Positions 22,101 to 28,812 of a stretch of DNA of 64,000 nt are shown piece by piece. Source of the DNA: Littorina saxatilis. Taxonomy: Eukaryota; Mollusca; Gastropoda; Littorinimorpha; Littorinidae. The stretch is taken from the NCBI RefSeq assembly GCF_037325665.1, contig NC_090254.1, forward strand, positions 21,077,355 to 21,141,354, given 5' to 3'. The position numbers and the translations under genes were made by a program. Each line of letters opens with the position of its first letter. Position 1 is the stretch's first letter. Below the pieces are notes generated by a model. The model was not told the DNA's origin. It saw only the letters and a list, made by a program, of their open reading frames with translations, and did not search any database.

Positions 22101-23245
22101 TCAAAACAATTCATATAATATCATAGAGTACTCACATTTATATAGAAGATGGCAGAATAACTCGAGAATACACTATAGTTTCATATGCAAGTATGTTTTG
22201 TCCACTTCCAATGTAATAAATGTTGTTTAAAAAAAAAATCCAGTAAGTTTTCTTTAAAAACGTCCAACGTGTCAGCCTTCAGTCCTCATTTACACCAATA
22301 TATGTTGAAAACTCCCAGAAAAATCCTCCCGTAAGTCCTGTTGTCGAATAACAACACCCAGATCGATGTCAAGACTCATCCCCTTTCACCTCTTCAAGTA
22401 GAAAACCTTCGAAAGGCGTGTCGGAATCGTCATCTGAGTTCCCCATGATCGAACACCATACTTCCAAACCTTCGTTCAACGCCATTTTGTCAGAGAAAAA
22501 AAATCTCAAACTTTGAAAATTCACAGCTAACACACTATCGCATCGATTCAAACTCTGCAAACGCTAGAATGAAGCAGCCGGAAGGAAGTGCATTAATCAC
22601 ATCCGGTCGCAAGGCCTTATGGGTAAGGCTCAAAGCGAAAGTGAAAGTAGGTGACCTAGTGTTTAGCAGGCCATGCCGGGCGTTTCAGGGATTTCATAGG
22701 GCACTTCCGGCGGGCCATGCCGGGCGGTTCAGGGGGCATTGGGTTAAGAAGCTGGTGGTCTTATGTAGAGCCTCCACAGGTCCATGCAGCTTCTCATGGA
22801 GGGTCGCCGGCCTGGTCCAGATCTCTCTCCTCAGGGGCTGGAGATTCCTGCAGTCCTGCAGGATGTGGACTGCATCTTGCTCTGCGTCTCCACAGGGACA
22901 CACGGGGGAGGGCACGGCTCGCAGTTTTTTGTGCAGGTGTTGTTGCAGTCTGTTGTGCCCTGTTCTCAGGCGGAAAATGACTGCCTGTTTTTCTTTAATC
23001 ATTTCTACTCTCTCTCTGTTTTTGCAGCAGACGGCAGCGTGGTGGCAGGAACAGGCAACACGCTGGATCTGAAGCGACGACTGCAAGAAATGGAGGACTC
23101 GTTGCAGTGTGCCGTGTGCATGGAACGCAAGAAGGACACAGTGTTTATGTGCGGTCACGCCGTGTGCGGCAAGTGTTCTGAAGCCTTGTCCATCTGCCCC
23201 ATGTGTCGAAAAGCGATCACAAAGCGGATTCCGCTCTACACTTGA
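53..23245 (+). CDS. MIB2: MIB2, mind bomb-type E3 ubiquitin ligase (5' part outside window)
   Basis: RING E3 ligase that in other animals ubiquitinates Notch ligands to drive their endocytosis. Exons: 53-247, 2358-2494, 2878-2988, 3335-3439, 4853-5027, 5963-6105, 10595-10743, 11337-11493, 11939-12093, 12760-12883, 13679-13888, 20008-20183, 21265-21458, 23028-23245. All have AG/GT borders and phases agree at each junction, giving 748 residues plus a stop. Domain order is the second MIB/HERC2 domain, two REP (SH3-like) units, ankyrin repeats and two C-terminal RING fingers. Two RINGs rather than three, and close likeness to human MIB2 (for example [11 protein letters not shown] and [12 protein letters not shown]), favour MIB2 over MIB1. 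The first MIB/HERC2 and ZZ domains must lie left of base 1. Introns are swollen by mobile elements; intron 11 holds a DIRS element. Family assignment is from remembered family sequences, not a search. Confidence 0.95.
259..1906. mobile_element. MITE (ACAGTGGAACC family) enlarged by an internal minisatellite
   Basis: Starts tacagtggaacccctcttat and ends with a decayed inverted copy (cttaaaagggcgtaccgttgta). Core blocks match other copies at 28813 and 35137, such as ggtcttaaaa and ggagggagtcttaaaatggg. TA lies at the border, as in mariner-type MITEs. Nearly all of its length is the tandem array listed separately. Confidence 0.7.
310..1797. repeat. About 38-unit minisatellite with (CTT)n length variants
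   Basis: The unit is roughly ggagggagtct, then (ctt)3-7, then gtcgatcacacaaaa; about 33-45 bp, varying in steps of three. I count about 38 units. Groups of units recur in the same order (units about 18-21 and 31-34), which suggests higher-order duplication. It lies in a MIB2 intron within the MITE at 259-1906. Confidence 0.95.
2358..5027 (+). CDS. MIB2: MIB2 exons 2-5 in this window: two REP (SH3-like) units
   Basis: Four exons, 2358-2494, 2878-2988, 3335-3439 and 4853-5027, encode two copies of the mind bomb repeat domain. Each copy has an EGHGGWN or KNHGEWT block followed by a [19 protein letters not shown] or [19 protein letters not shown] block and a WTFHP or WTFNP motif. These domains help bind Notch ligand tails in family members. 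The last exon ends in a short His/Gly-rich linker without a recognised domain. Confidence 0.92.
3004..3090. repeat. (GA)n(GT)n microsatellite
   Basis: Simple dinucleotide run 16 bases inside the intron, after the donor at 2989. Confidence 0.97.
3539..3877 (-). mobile_element. tRNA-derived SINE (family S, head type 1)
   Basis: On the minus strand the head reads ggcggggatgtagctcagtc, a tRNA-like A-box region, followed by a body ending at gtttcagcccatgaacgaac and a short repeat tail (ttgtttgtttg on the plus strand). It is flanked by 11-bp target-site duplications tgagccatagt at 3528-3538 and 3878-3888. The body matches the copies at 28919 and 57465. Confidence 0.88.
3900..4249. mobile_element. 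MITE with perfect 15-bp inverted ends and 6-bp target duplication
   Basis: Ends cagacctgggaaccc and gggttcccaggtctg are exact inverse complements. Target duplication gctatg at 3894-3899 and 4250-4255. The inside is AT-rich with repeated atacg motifs and has no coding potential. The superfamily is not certain. Confidence 0.85.
4568..4700. mobile_element. Truncated copy of the hairpin MITE at 20257
   Basis: Shares gggaagtaaacgctctaaat, tggcacctgagagaataaca and cgattttcatcctc with the element at 20257-20443, but its right inverted end is missing. The next bases hold a cccagcaatgggacaataaa tail seen inverted near 36850. Confidence 0.65.
5100..5264. mobile_element. hAT-like MITE (CATGGGTG family)
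   Basis: Inverted ends catgggtggga and tcccaccca with an 8-bp target duplication tgaaaatg at 5092-5099 and 5265-5272. The subterminal ttccggtgtatgccggaaat block matches the copy at 47172. An 8-bp duplication is typical of hAT elements. It includes a poly-C run near 5202. Confidence 0.75.
5963..13888 (+). CDS. MIB2: MIB2 ankyrin-repeat exons (six exons)
   Basis: Exons 5963-6105, 10595-10743, 11337-11493, 11939-12093, 12760-12883 and 13679-13888 encode the ankyrin block. Typical repeat cores are visible: [100 protein letters not shown] and [12 protein letters not shown]. The first exon of the group ([13 protein letters not shown], then [16 protein letters not shown]) leads into the array. The intron 6105-10595 is 4.5 kb and holds tandem repeats but no recognised exon. 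Confidence 0.93.
6751..7343. repeat. Three tandem copies of a 200-bp unit
   Basis: ctcgggcaaggtgtctgtct recurs at 6751, 6951 and 7151, exactly 200 bp apart, with only scattered substitutions; the third copy ends near 7343. The unit has no recognised coding content. It lies in the MIB2 intron 6106-10594. Confidence 0.93.
8285..8515. repeat. Compound (GT)n microsatellite
   Basis: GT-rich run with gcgtgcg interruptions; the block containing gcgcacgtgttcgtttgtgt occurs twice. Confidence 0.95.
8612..8762. repeat. Three tandem copies of a 50-bp unit
   Basis: The unit begins gttcagtctgtagtggatat and ends tatgccaca; three copies, the last the most diverged. Confidence 0.88.
8905..9620. repeat. Diverged tandem duplication, period about 366-375 bp
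   Basis: Paired blocks in the same order: ttacagattcaaa at 8921 and 9287, atgcttcgcgga at 9039 and 9414, and tatcgctt..c..gacttgtt further on. The copies have drifted strongly. No coding content seen. Confidence 0.6.
10318..10400 (+). mobile_element. SINE 3' end with (AAAC)n tail
   Basis: The stretch gatatggcccttggtggtcg followed by gccgggcgttaagcaaacaa is a common molluscan SINE tail. The 5' end is not resolved. Just upstream, a block of about 62 bp (gaaaatgtctgtgccaaaag) is duplicated at 10137 and 10199. Confidence 0.55.
11505..11640. repeat. (GT)n microsatellite
   Basis: GT-rich run beginning about 12 bases after the MIB2 donor at 11494. Confidence 0.95.
12375..12597. repeat. (CT)n microsatellite
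   Basis: Long pyrimidine run upstream of the acceptor at 12760. Confidence 0.96.
12943..13096 (-). mobile_element. Retroelement 3' tail plus (CA)n
   Basis: aataataataatgaacac, then cgccccttctcgtcagagct and ggcgatgtac, match a second copy at 13903-14070 almost base for base. The (TTATT)-type tail suggests the 3' end of a minus-strand retroelement. Both copies are followed by a (CA)n run, so the CA tract may belong to the element. Confidence 0.6.
13381..13515. repeat. Foldback (hairpin) element
   Basis: gtgtgcatgagaaagtgccc plus aact at the left is the exact inverse complement of the right end, agttgggcac to catgcacac (24 bp perfect). The inner arms also pair imperfectly (ggaccggttgaaa with tttcaaccagt), so nearly the whole 135 bp can form one hairpin. 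It is a small MITE or hairpin RNA source; no target duplication is obvious. Confidence 0.75.
13903..14070 (-). mobile_element. Second copy of the retroelement 3' tail plus (CA)n
   Basis: Homologous to 12943-13096 (aataataataatgaacactt, ggcgatgtacgatagcaaca). It begins 14 bases after the MIB2 donor at 13889. Confidence 0.6.
14142..14260 (+). mobile_element. tRNA-derived SINE head
   Basis: ggcctggtagctcagttgtt and ggggtcgaatccagg resemble tRNA A and B boxes. There is no clean acceptor stem and the sequence runs on into a body (aaggtcacagtagggtcaag), so it is a SINE rather than a tRNA gene. The 3' end is not resolved. Confidence 0.5.
14416..14612 (+). repeat. DIRS left inverted terminal repeat
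   Basis: Inverse complement of 19679-19850 from cataaatggcattaacttca to ctaccggccgtcattcc without a visible mismatch. The outermost bases (gattcaatcacatattc) pair with the internal complementary region instead. Confidence 0.9.
14818..17076 (+). CDS. Gag-like first region of the DIRS element
   Basis: Begins [16 protein letters not shown], has a Lys/Ser-rich N-terminus, a long Gly/Ser/Pro/Ala-rich low-complexity middle and a basic Gly/Arg/Ser tail ([13 protein letters not shown]). Assigned as Gag-like by position and composition; I see no zinc knuckle. Part of a fossil element. Confidence 0.6.
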   Translation: MADKNSKSKGKLVSLLSSPGKEKDKDKSKSKSKTRASVTSSQATSLILVTDPVTKKTERVSLDSTSPSPVFPTQERSTSPLSRSQTPRSSESVSREEILAMFATLKHDLVALHSAERPVAPLPPGVGGVASLSRLRPSATITSADLGPDFSGLVADSPAFSGGFAALAPPGSSASALGGVCGSPHLFGGSHLPAGPGYALASPGSQTAPPRQYTVHHVAGALGSGEARQPAPLGSVSAVPASGGQAAASCLSSSGLQDSVGGHRPVALGPAAAVPGSSSQGVGSSGCPSGLPVGPARGLSSSTSGRAVAGTSGGGQRASGSGGSVPAIPSLVTHRLPAPTSGSAAAVPVVGGAVGGQFAALPSIVQPTLATSASVDGWVSGLPDPPSDGDQEGFGEEQEGDEDCSESVTPFRIPNKLGPTLELAAEITSRYFPEGVSADSTVVAPPPSASADFAGAGNTKAKFRFIESPSVPFVMAQVLADANTPYPLLAAHGEAPPSAQPWLASAQAGGGLPANSRRSRLPSRPHSLLSSFSLPTAPLPVTPELARLRQDGYSRDRTAVCTEQSLLGLEESGRSSLELTSLAETLIRSLTRAIASSIEPFRFRDDAIEADAAMLLAALAKVTDSQMTLAARLYSQVVFWRREAFLNGSRLTDKATIDSLRVSPFSEGALLGSRSLDALRQQTEETRDQHVVQLTELALKQHSNKPRSSASAPDSSSGQQSSRAGRGGSRSRPYQRKPSFGKRGSGRKPNPQ
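19515..19603. repeat. DIRS internal complementary region
   Basis: The first half (gtgagttgaggtaagaatat) is complementary to the left outer end; the second half (aatatacttactcaactc) is complementary to the right outer end. The join (gattgaatcgaaaattt) mirrors the expected circle junction of the two termini. Confidence 0.85.
19679..19899 (-). repeat. DIRS right inverted terminal repeat
   Basis: Starts ggaatgacggccggtagcag and ends gttttgaaattttcgatt. Its inner part is identical to the left repeat in inverse orientation. Confidence 0.9.
20008..20183 (+). CDS. MIB2: MIB2 exon after the DIRS insertion: last ankyrin repeat
   Basis: Acceptor tctgcag before 20008 and donor gtaagt after 20183. It encodes [20 protein letters not shown] and a terminal ankyrin-like unit, [21 protein letters not shown]. 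The exon ends with two bases of a Tyr codon completed at 21265. The preceding intron carries the whole DIRS element, so splicing must skip about 6.1 kb. Confidence 0.9.
20257..20443. mobile_element. Hairpin MITE with about 47-bp inverted ends
   Basis: The left arm tcaaataacctaaggaaagt, continuing to gcatacgacatgtg, pairs with the right arm cacatgtcgtgtgcatttag, continuing to ggttatttga, with a handful of mismatches. A truncated relative lies at 4568. Confidence 0.8.
20541..20907 (+). mobile_element. Full-length SINE (family M), about 367 bp
   Basis: Flanked by a 12-bp target duplication cattgaatagag (20529-20540 and 20908-20919). Starts actccccgcgggttaggggg and ends ccaaataaagaaagaaa after gttaaacac, a tail common in molluscs. 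The minus-strand copy at 45851 starts at the same place, so both are full length. A tRNA-like head is not obvious. Confidence 0.88.
21108..21195. repeat. (GT)n-rich microsatellite
   Basis: GT run with gcgtgcatgcg interruptions, 70 bases upstream of the RING exon acceptor. Confidence 0.9.
21265..21458 (+). CDS. MIB2: MIB2 exon: first RING finger
   Basis: Encodes a C3HC4 RING with [18 protein letters not shown] and [10 protein letters not shown]. This is the penultimate RING, thought in the family to be less active than the last one. Acceptor gttgcag, donor gtgagt; the exon closes with one base of the next codon. Confidence 0.93.
21749..21924. mobile_element. MITE (ACAGTGGAACC family)
   Basis: Starts tacagtggaacccctttttt and ends ggtcttaaaaggggcgtcca with actgta; inner blocks aagacc and aatttacccccattttaaga match other copies. 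Lies in the last MIB2 intron. Confidence 0.85.
22690..22990 (-). pseudogene. LINE fragment: C-terminal part of a reverse-transcriptase polyprotein
   Basis: The minus strand encodes [18 protein letters not shown], then [17 protein letters not shown] and [18 protein letters not shown]. The LRTGH start and a Cys-rich CxC...HxxxxC element are typical of the region after the RT or RNase H domain in Jockey/I-type LINEs. Only this end is present. It stops about 40 bases before the acceptor of the last MIB2 exon. Confidence 0.65.
23028..23245 (+). CDS. MIB2: MIB2 last coding exon: catalytic C-terminal RING finger and stop
   Basis: Encodes [20 protein letters not shown], then the [41 protein letters not shown] and a C-terminal tail IPLYT before TGA at 23243. 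A hydrophobic tail after the last RING cysteine is typical of MIB ligases. The acceptor is a tandem gcagcag (see findings). The second half of the exon is repeated downstream by a 117-bp tandem duplication. Confidence 0.94.
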
Positions 23246-23394
23246 AGCTGGGGAACTTCGGAAGCGTGCTGCTTTTTCGTGTGTGGCAAGTGTTCTGAAG
23301 CCTTGTCCATCTGCCCCATGTGTCGAAAAGCGATCACAAAGTGGATTCCGCTCTACACTTGAAGCTGGGGAACTTCGGAAGCGTGCTGCTTTTT
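23161..23394. repeat. 117-bp tandem duplication across the MIB2 stop codon
   Basis: Copy 1 is 23161-23277 (RING end, stop and 3' untranslated start); copy 2 is 23278-23394. They differ at two sites, both C to T at CpG (ggc at 23167 versus 23284, and cggatt versus tggatt). The length is 39 codons, so copy 2 is in the same frame after the stop. Confidence 0.95.
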
Positions 23395-23865
23395 CGTGTG
23401 TGTTTTTGTTTCCCAACTCGGTGGAATTCTCTGGACGTGTGTGATTGCAGAGGGCGTTGACTGGTAGAACTGGTTTTCTGCTTGACTGATTAGCTGGGAT
23501 GGATTTTGATGCCCCTGCACATTGACTGATATGGTTGCCGGTGTGACTAAGTGTGCAGCAGATTGTGACAATACTGTGAGAGGGTGGAAGGTGGTACTTG
23601 GCGTGGCGTCTTGCACCTTGGATACCTCTGCATCTGTTGAACACACACAGGGAGCTTTTTTCATTGCTAATGAGATGACACGCCGATTGTTTATATGTCG
23701 ATTTCATACCTCTGTGTGCGCTGGCAGCTGACCAGGCAACTTCTACCACTACCAACATGGCTTGGGCAATGCAAGCCTTCAATTCTCCTGCTTGTGTCTT
23801 ATTCCATTTTTTTTTTTTTTTTTTTTTTTTTGGGGGGGGGGGGGGGAGGGGAGGGATGAAGGGGG

Positions 23866-24239
23866 TACAGTGGAACTCCAACCCCCTTCCCCAATAAAGA
23901 CCTCCAAAAGTTTTGAAAAAAACAGGTCTTCAAGTTAAACAGGAGGTAAATTTACTGATGTTGTGAACAAACAAAACAACTGGGAAAAAAAGGTCTCGCA
24001 CCGGTAAGGTTCTTGGAGAGCAGGGTTCAAAACCGCCTCCGGAAATCATGAATTCCAGATTTTTTTGAGAGCAGGGTTCAAAACCGCCTCCGGAAATCAT
24101 GAATTCCAGATTTTTTTGAGAGCAGGGTTCAAAACCGCCTCCGGAAATCATGAATTCCAGATTTTTTTGAGAGCAGGGTTGAAACCCCCCTCCGGAAATT
24201 CTTAAATCAGGGGGTCTTAAAAAAGGGAGTTCCACTGTA
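23866..24239. mobile_element. MITE (ACAGTGGAACC family) with internal 51-bp array
   Basis: Starts tacagtggaactccaacccc and ends gtcttaaaaaagggagttcc plus actgta. A 51-bp unit (gagagcagggttcaaaaccg to ttccagatttttt) is repeated about four times at 24016-24205. A poly-T/poly-G run precedes it at 23807-23850. Confidence 0.87.
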
Positions 24240-24839
24240 CTTGGCACTACGTAGGAGTCAGAGGGGTAAATCAAACTCGACTGCTACACGTGAGAAGAAG
24301 TTGTTAAACTATAGAGATGGTGTGTTTTGTGTAGGCATTCATGTGTTACCGCTTGTTAATGGACTAAGAGCGGAACAAGCATCGGTATCTCTGTGGGTAT
24401 TCTCGGGTGTTGGCATTGATAGGCACCTAACCAAGAAAGGAATGAGAAAGTCTTGCCTGCATTTCTAGGCTTGTCTCCTGATATGGAGGTTTCAAAATTT
24501 AATGCAGTTTTGTTCTTGTCGCGTCTTTGACGCATACCTTCTTTGATCTGACACATTGTTCTATTACCCCTGGCGGGTCGACCATCCGATAGTGTTGCCA
24601 TGTAGGAGGTCTTTTGACAGAACAATGTAGCCAGGGCATTTGGACCTATTCATATTTTCAATCCAGGTCCATCTGACCTATTGTCCCCCGAGTCTGGGAA
24701 CAATACAGTTACTGTGCCATTTAAAACAAAAAAAAGAAAAATGATAGGCACTGGCATGAAAGAAATATTCACCTCACACTACAGTCCTACTTTCCATCAA
24801 AGAAAACCCTACTTCACCTAACCAACAGGCTTAGAAGTC

Positions 24840-25760
24840 CCTGGGGATCAGACAGTTGCAAAAATGTCCAGCGATGTTTTATCCGATTCTGACTAAAGAA
24901 GAGTACCCCGTGGAGCATGCAATATGATTGCAACCAAGCGAGAATGTCCTGTGAGATCTGATCAGGTCCTGACAATGCAAGACTGTTCCAGAGGGATCTA
25001 ATCTAGTCTCAGCAGGCAAAATAATCCTGTGACATATGATTTTGAAACGACAATGATCCTAGGATGCGTACTTAGATCCTGAGTAAAATGTGCCCTGGGT
25101 ATTTACTCTGATTTTGACCTAAGATTTAGAAACAAGAATGCTGCCAGGGGTCTTTGATCCTGACAAAATAAGAACATCCACAAATGACTACTCGGATCCA
25201 AACAAATTAAGATAGCAAGATTGAAAATGTCCCGACGTGACTGCTTTGATCCTGACAAAACAAGGCTGTATGTGTATACATGTCTACTCTGATCCAAACT
25301 GACTTTGAATTTTCTCGGGTTTCTGCACTGATCATGCATAAGAAGCAAGAGTATCCCAGGTTGATCTTGGCTGAGTTTGAATTGAAATCCTTCAGGTTTG
25401 AGTTTTGGCCATGACGATGTAATGATATCTTGGAATGGTCCTGACTGAAGCCAGAGCTTTCCAGGATGTCTGATTTGATCCTGATTAAGTGAGATTATCC
25501 AGTGATGTCTAGTCTGATCCTGAGCAAAAATATTTCAGGTTGAGGTTACGATTATAATAAGTAAACATGTTAATTGTTATACTTATAGGAAACGTATTCT
25601 AATCCTAACCATAGGGAGAATTTTGTGTCCTCTCTAATCCTGATGTAGCAAGACCATTGCAGAATGATACAAGGCAAGCATGGATCGACTTTGATCCTGA
25701 CAAAGAAAGAATGTTGCAGGATGTCAGTTCTTTGAGTCTGACGAATCGAAAATGCCGGAG
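24840..25760. repeat. Very degenerate tandem array with a TGATCCTGAC motif
   Basis: Variants of tgatcctgac followed by aaga and tgtcc recur every 40-70 bases across about 900 bases. Individual units are strongly diverged, as expected of an old minisatellite. A 30-base piece (tgatcctgattaagtgagat and on) at about 25483 recurs almost exactly at about 26913. Confidence 0.55.
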
Positions 25761-25837
25761 GATATCTTGAACTGATTTACCTGTGCGAAGACATGTAGAG
25801 GATATCTTGAACTGATTTACCTGTGCGGAGACAGGTC
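25758..25837. repeat. 40-bp tandem duplication
   Basis: gaggatatcttgaactgatt occurs at 25758 and 25798 with matching downstream bases. Confidence 0.85.
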
Positions 25838-26389
25838 GGTCTTATGAGTTGCGTGCTGAGGCTCTTTGTCTCTGCTTCAACCAGCAGCTGAGCAATGACG
25901 GTGATTTGTAATATATTGTGTGAAACATTGCTGAGAAGATTTCTGCAAAAGGTGATATTTATACTACATCCCCCTCCCCTTTTTCATGTGTTTTCCCTCT
26001 ACGTGATAAAGTTCTGAAACTATGCCTGTTTGTTCTTTTGACTTTTCCATAGCTTTTTCTGATCAACTGAATACTTTTTCTATGTTATGTTGAGTGCTTC
26101 TTTTGTTTAACTCTCATAAAATACAACAAAGTAATGTCCTTTCTCGTTTCGTTATACATAGTTGTTGATGCCGGTTACGATTTTGTGTGCAAGAGCCTTG
26201 AGAAAAATTGTGCGGCTGTTGCCATGTATTTTTGACTTCTGACTCCATATTTACTCCAATTACCAGCAGAAGTTAATGACCATATATATACATCTTGTAC
26301 TGTCAACTTAGTGGAACATCTTGGCAAAGAGTTTTTAAGTTCACAAAAAGAACACTGAAAAGCAGTCAGCTTTCAATTCAGATTTCAAT

Positions 26390-26910
26390 TTCAATTTTTA
26401 TTTATTTATTTATTTATTTATTACTAAAAGCACTATGCGCTTTACAATATCACTAAGTATAAGCACACGCAAACATACTCTGATTAAATAGAACTTAGCT
26501 TAGCAAGACATACTAAGAACACTAAACATTTGAGTTCATACAAAAATAGAGAATTAAATTAAATACTGGACAAGCGATTTAAATAAGCTTAAGGCCTACA
26601 CCAACTGCAATGGGCTATTTCAAATACAAAAGTTTAGTTAACTATAAAAGGCAGTGTATAAAACTCCATAATCCTAAGAGGGTCGAACAAATAAGAAACT
26701 GTAGACTATTTTACTATAATTACTGCATAAAAAAAAAACCCATGGAATACAAAGCTGTAATTGTTCACAACAAATTTAAAAAGATTTTCATACCATATTG
26801 CACAACACATTTTGACACACACCCAATCTCACACAAGCACACACACACACACACATACGCACACACACACACACGTGCACTCACACACACACACACACAC
26901 ACACACACAA
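26390..26910 (-). mobile_element. Retroelement tail with (TTTA)n plus (CA)n
   Basis: ttatttatttatttatttat followed by actaaaagcactatgcgctt looks like the 3' end of a minus-strand LINE or SINE. Extent uncertain. A (CA)n run lies at 26830-26910. Confidence 0.4.
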
Positions 26911-27513
26911 TTGATCCTGATTAAGTGAGATTATCCAGTGATGTTTTAAAGATGGTTGAATATCTGTTTACGCCTTCAACAAAAACATTTGCCTAGGCAA
27001 CTCACAGATCTATGTCTTCTGACCCGTAAATTATATCAATTATTATCCAGAAATCAAGTTTCAAGATGTCCTTGTGAAACTGAAAAGCACAGTGCCTGTG
27101 GAAAAAGGAAAGATCTTGAAACAAATTAGAAGGTGCTACAGTCTACCAGTAGGATTTATATCAAGACTTGAATGAATTTTGATGGTTAGCTGGATCACAG
27201 AAATAGTTTGTTACTGTTAGCATGGTCTGAGAGAATACATGAATTCTGAAAGGTTGTGGCGACAAAAGAGAGAGAGAGAGAGAGAGAGAGTGTGTGTGTG
27301 GGTGTGTGTGTGTGTGTTACTGTTAGTGCAGACACACATTTATTTATATACGTTTTCCCTCCTGCATGTGCATGTTTCAGAGACTAGGATGTCATTTAGT
27401 GCTGTTAAAATAATTGGATGGCTTTTGTCGTTTAATTTTCTTTGAGTTTATGCAATGAAACCTGTGAATTCAGTCTCAGTTATTCCACTGAAAGGAATGA
27501 AGTGATACCTTGT

Positions 27514-27803
27514 TTAGGCACAAAAAAAATAGGTGTGGTTACGGTAACATAGCCAAAAAAAATAGGGTAGGAAGGTAGGCAATCACTTTTTTTCTTTTTA
27601 CTTTTTTTTTTTAATGTGTACAAATTAAACCTACTTGACAGGGAAATAAGTGTGCGACTCGGGCGCTTTCGCTTTCATTGCGTTTTCTGCACTTTTTTTT
27701 AATTTTTTTTATTGACAAATGTAATAAAAAGTTATAGGGTCGGCCCCTAAAAATAGGGTAGGTCGGGTTACCGTAACCACACCTATTTTTTTTTTAGGCC
27801 TTA
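27514..27803. mobile_element. MITE (TAGGCC / GGTTACGGTAAC family)
   Basis: Inverted ends: ataggtgtggttacggtaac at the left and gttaccgtaaccacacctat at the right, flanked by taggc and taggcc. Inner atagggtaggaaggtaggc pairs with gggtcggcccctaaaaatag. Related copies lie at 29449 and 47857. Confidence 0.85.
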
Positions 27804-28812
27804 TAATTTTTTTTTTCTCCCTTTTTACCTTCCCTTCCGAGTCACGTCCAGATCATTTTTGAAAACTGTTTTGTGTTTGGTTAATGTAATGTAATGCAAG
27901 CTCCAAACAAAATGCACTTTCACAACACAAATTGAGGCAACTATTGTAAAGTTCAGTCTTGTATACCTGTTATTTTGTAGAAAGACACTCTGAGTCTCTG
28001 TACAGTTTATTGGCTTGAGATGTTCAATATGTTATTTGCCGTGGTGTTGAATGTCACATTTGTAAATTTAAACCAGTTTGACACGAGTCTTTCTACAACA
28101 CCAAGTAACTGTATGTACATTCTTTTTTTATTACAATGTATTATTATTGTCTTGTGAGCTTGAAAAATACTGTTCAGATTTTTGTCACTGTCTAAATTGA
28201 CTTGTGAATATTTCAGTCTGAATTCTTTAGTGAGATTTTGGCTGAGACACTGTAAGTTGGTGATTTTCTGCCTAGACACAACAATTAAACTAAAAAAAAA
28301 ATTACTTTCTATCCAAAAAACCAACTAAGTTGAGTAACAAAGGTAAAGGAAATAAATGTAGATTTACCTTCAAACTGTTCATTATATCCTTTTTTAAGGC
28401 TTGTGGCAGACAGCAGCACACCATCTTACTTCAGGTTGCAAAATTAATCAACCAATCAAATGATAAATCAATAGGTCAAGTAAATACATCAAAACTTTTT
28501 GTTTTCAAAACACATGCTTTCCTTAATAAGAAACATTTTTATTAAAACGGCAGCACTATTTTACACTGACACAAGCAATTTACAAAGTACAGTACCTGCA
28601 CTTGTAGAATTATTTTAGCAACAGAGAATAAACAAATTCCGGAAATAACCGTCAGGTTTTTATGGGTTATGGAAGAGTTGCGTTGTTTTTTCTTGCTTTT
28701 CTATAGAAACACTGAGTCGAGCTACATGTGACATTGTAGGCTTGCCTCAGTGTTGCTATGGAACCAAGGAAAAGTTACTCTTCCACAAACTAGTTTCTCT
28801 TGTATTCATTGA

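Noticed and set aside
22694-23881. 395-codon antisense frame across the last MIB2 exon
   Set aside because: A chance join of antisense RING sequence, the 117-bp duplication and a genuine LINE fragment; only the LINE part (22690-22990) is supported.
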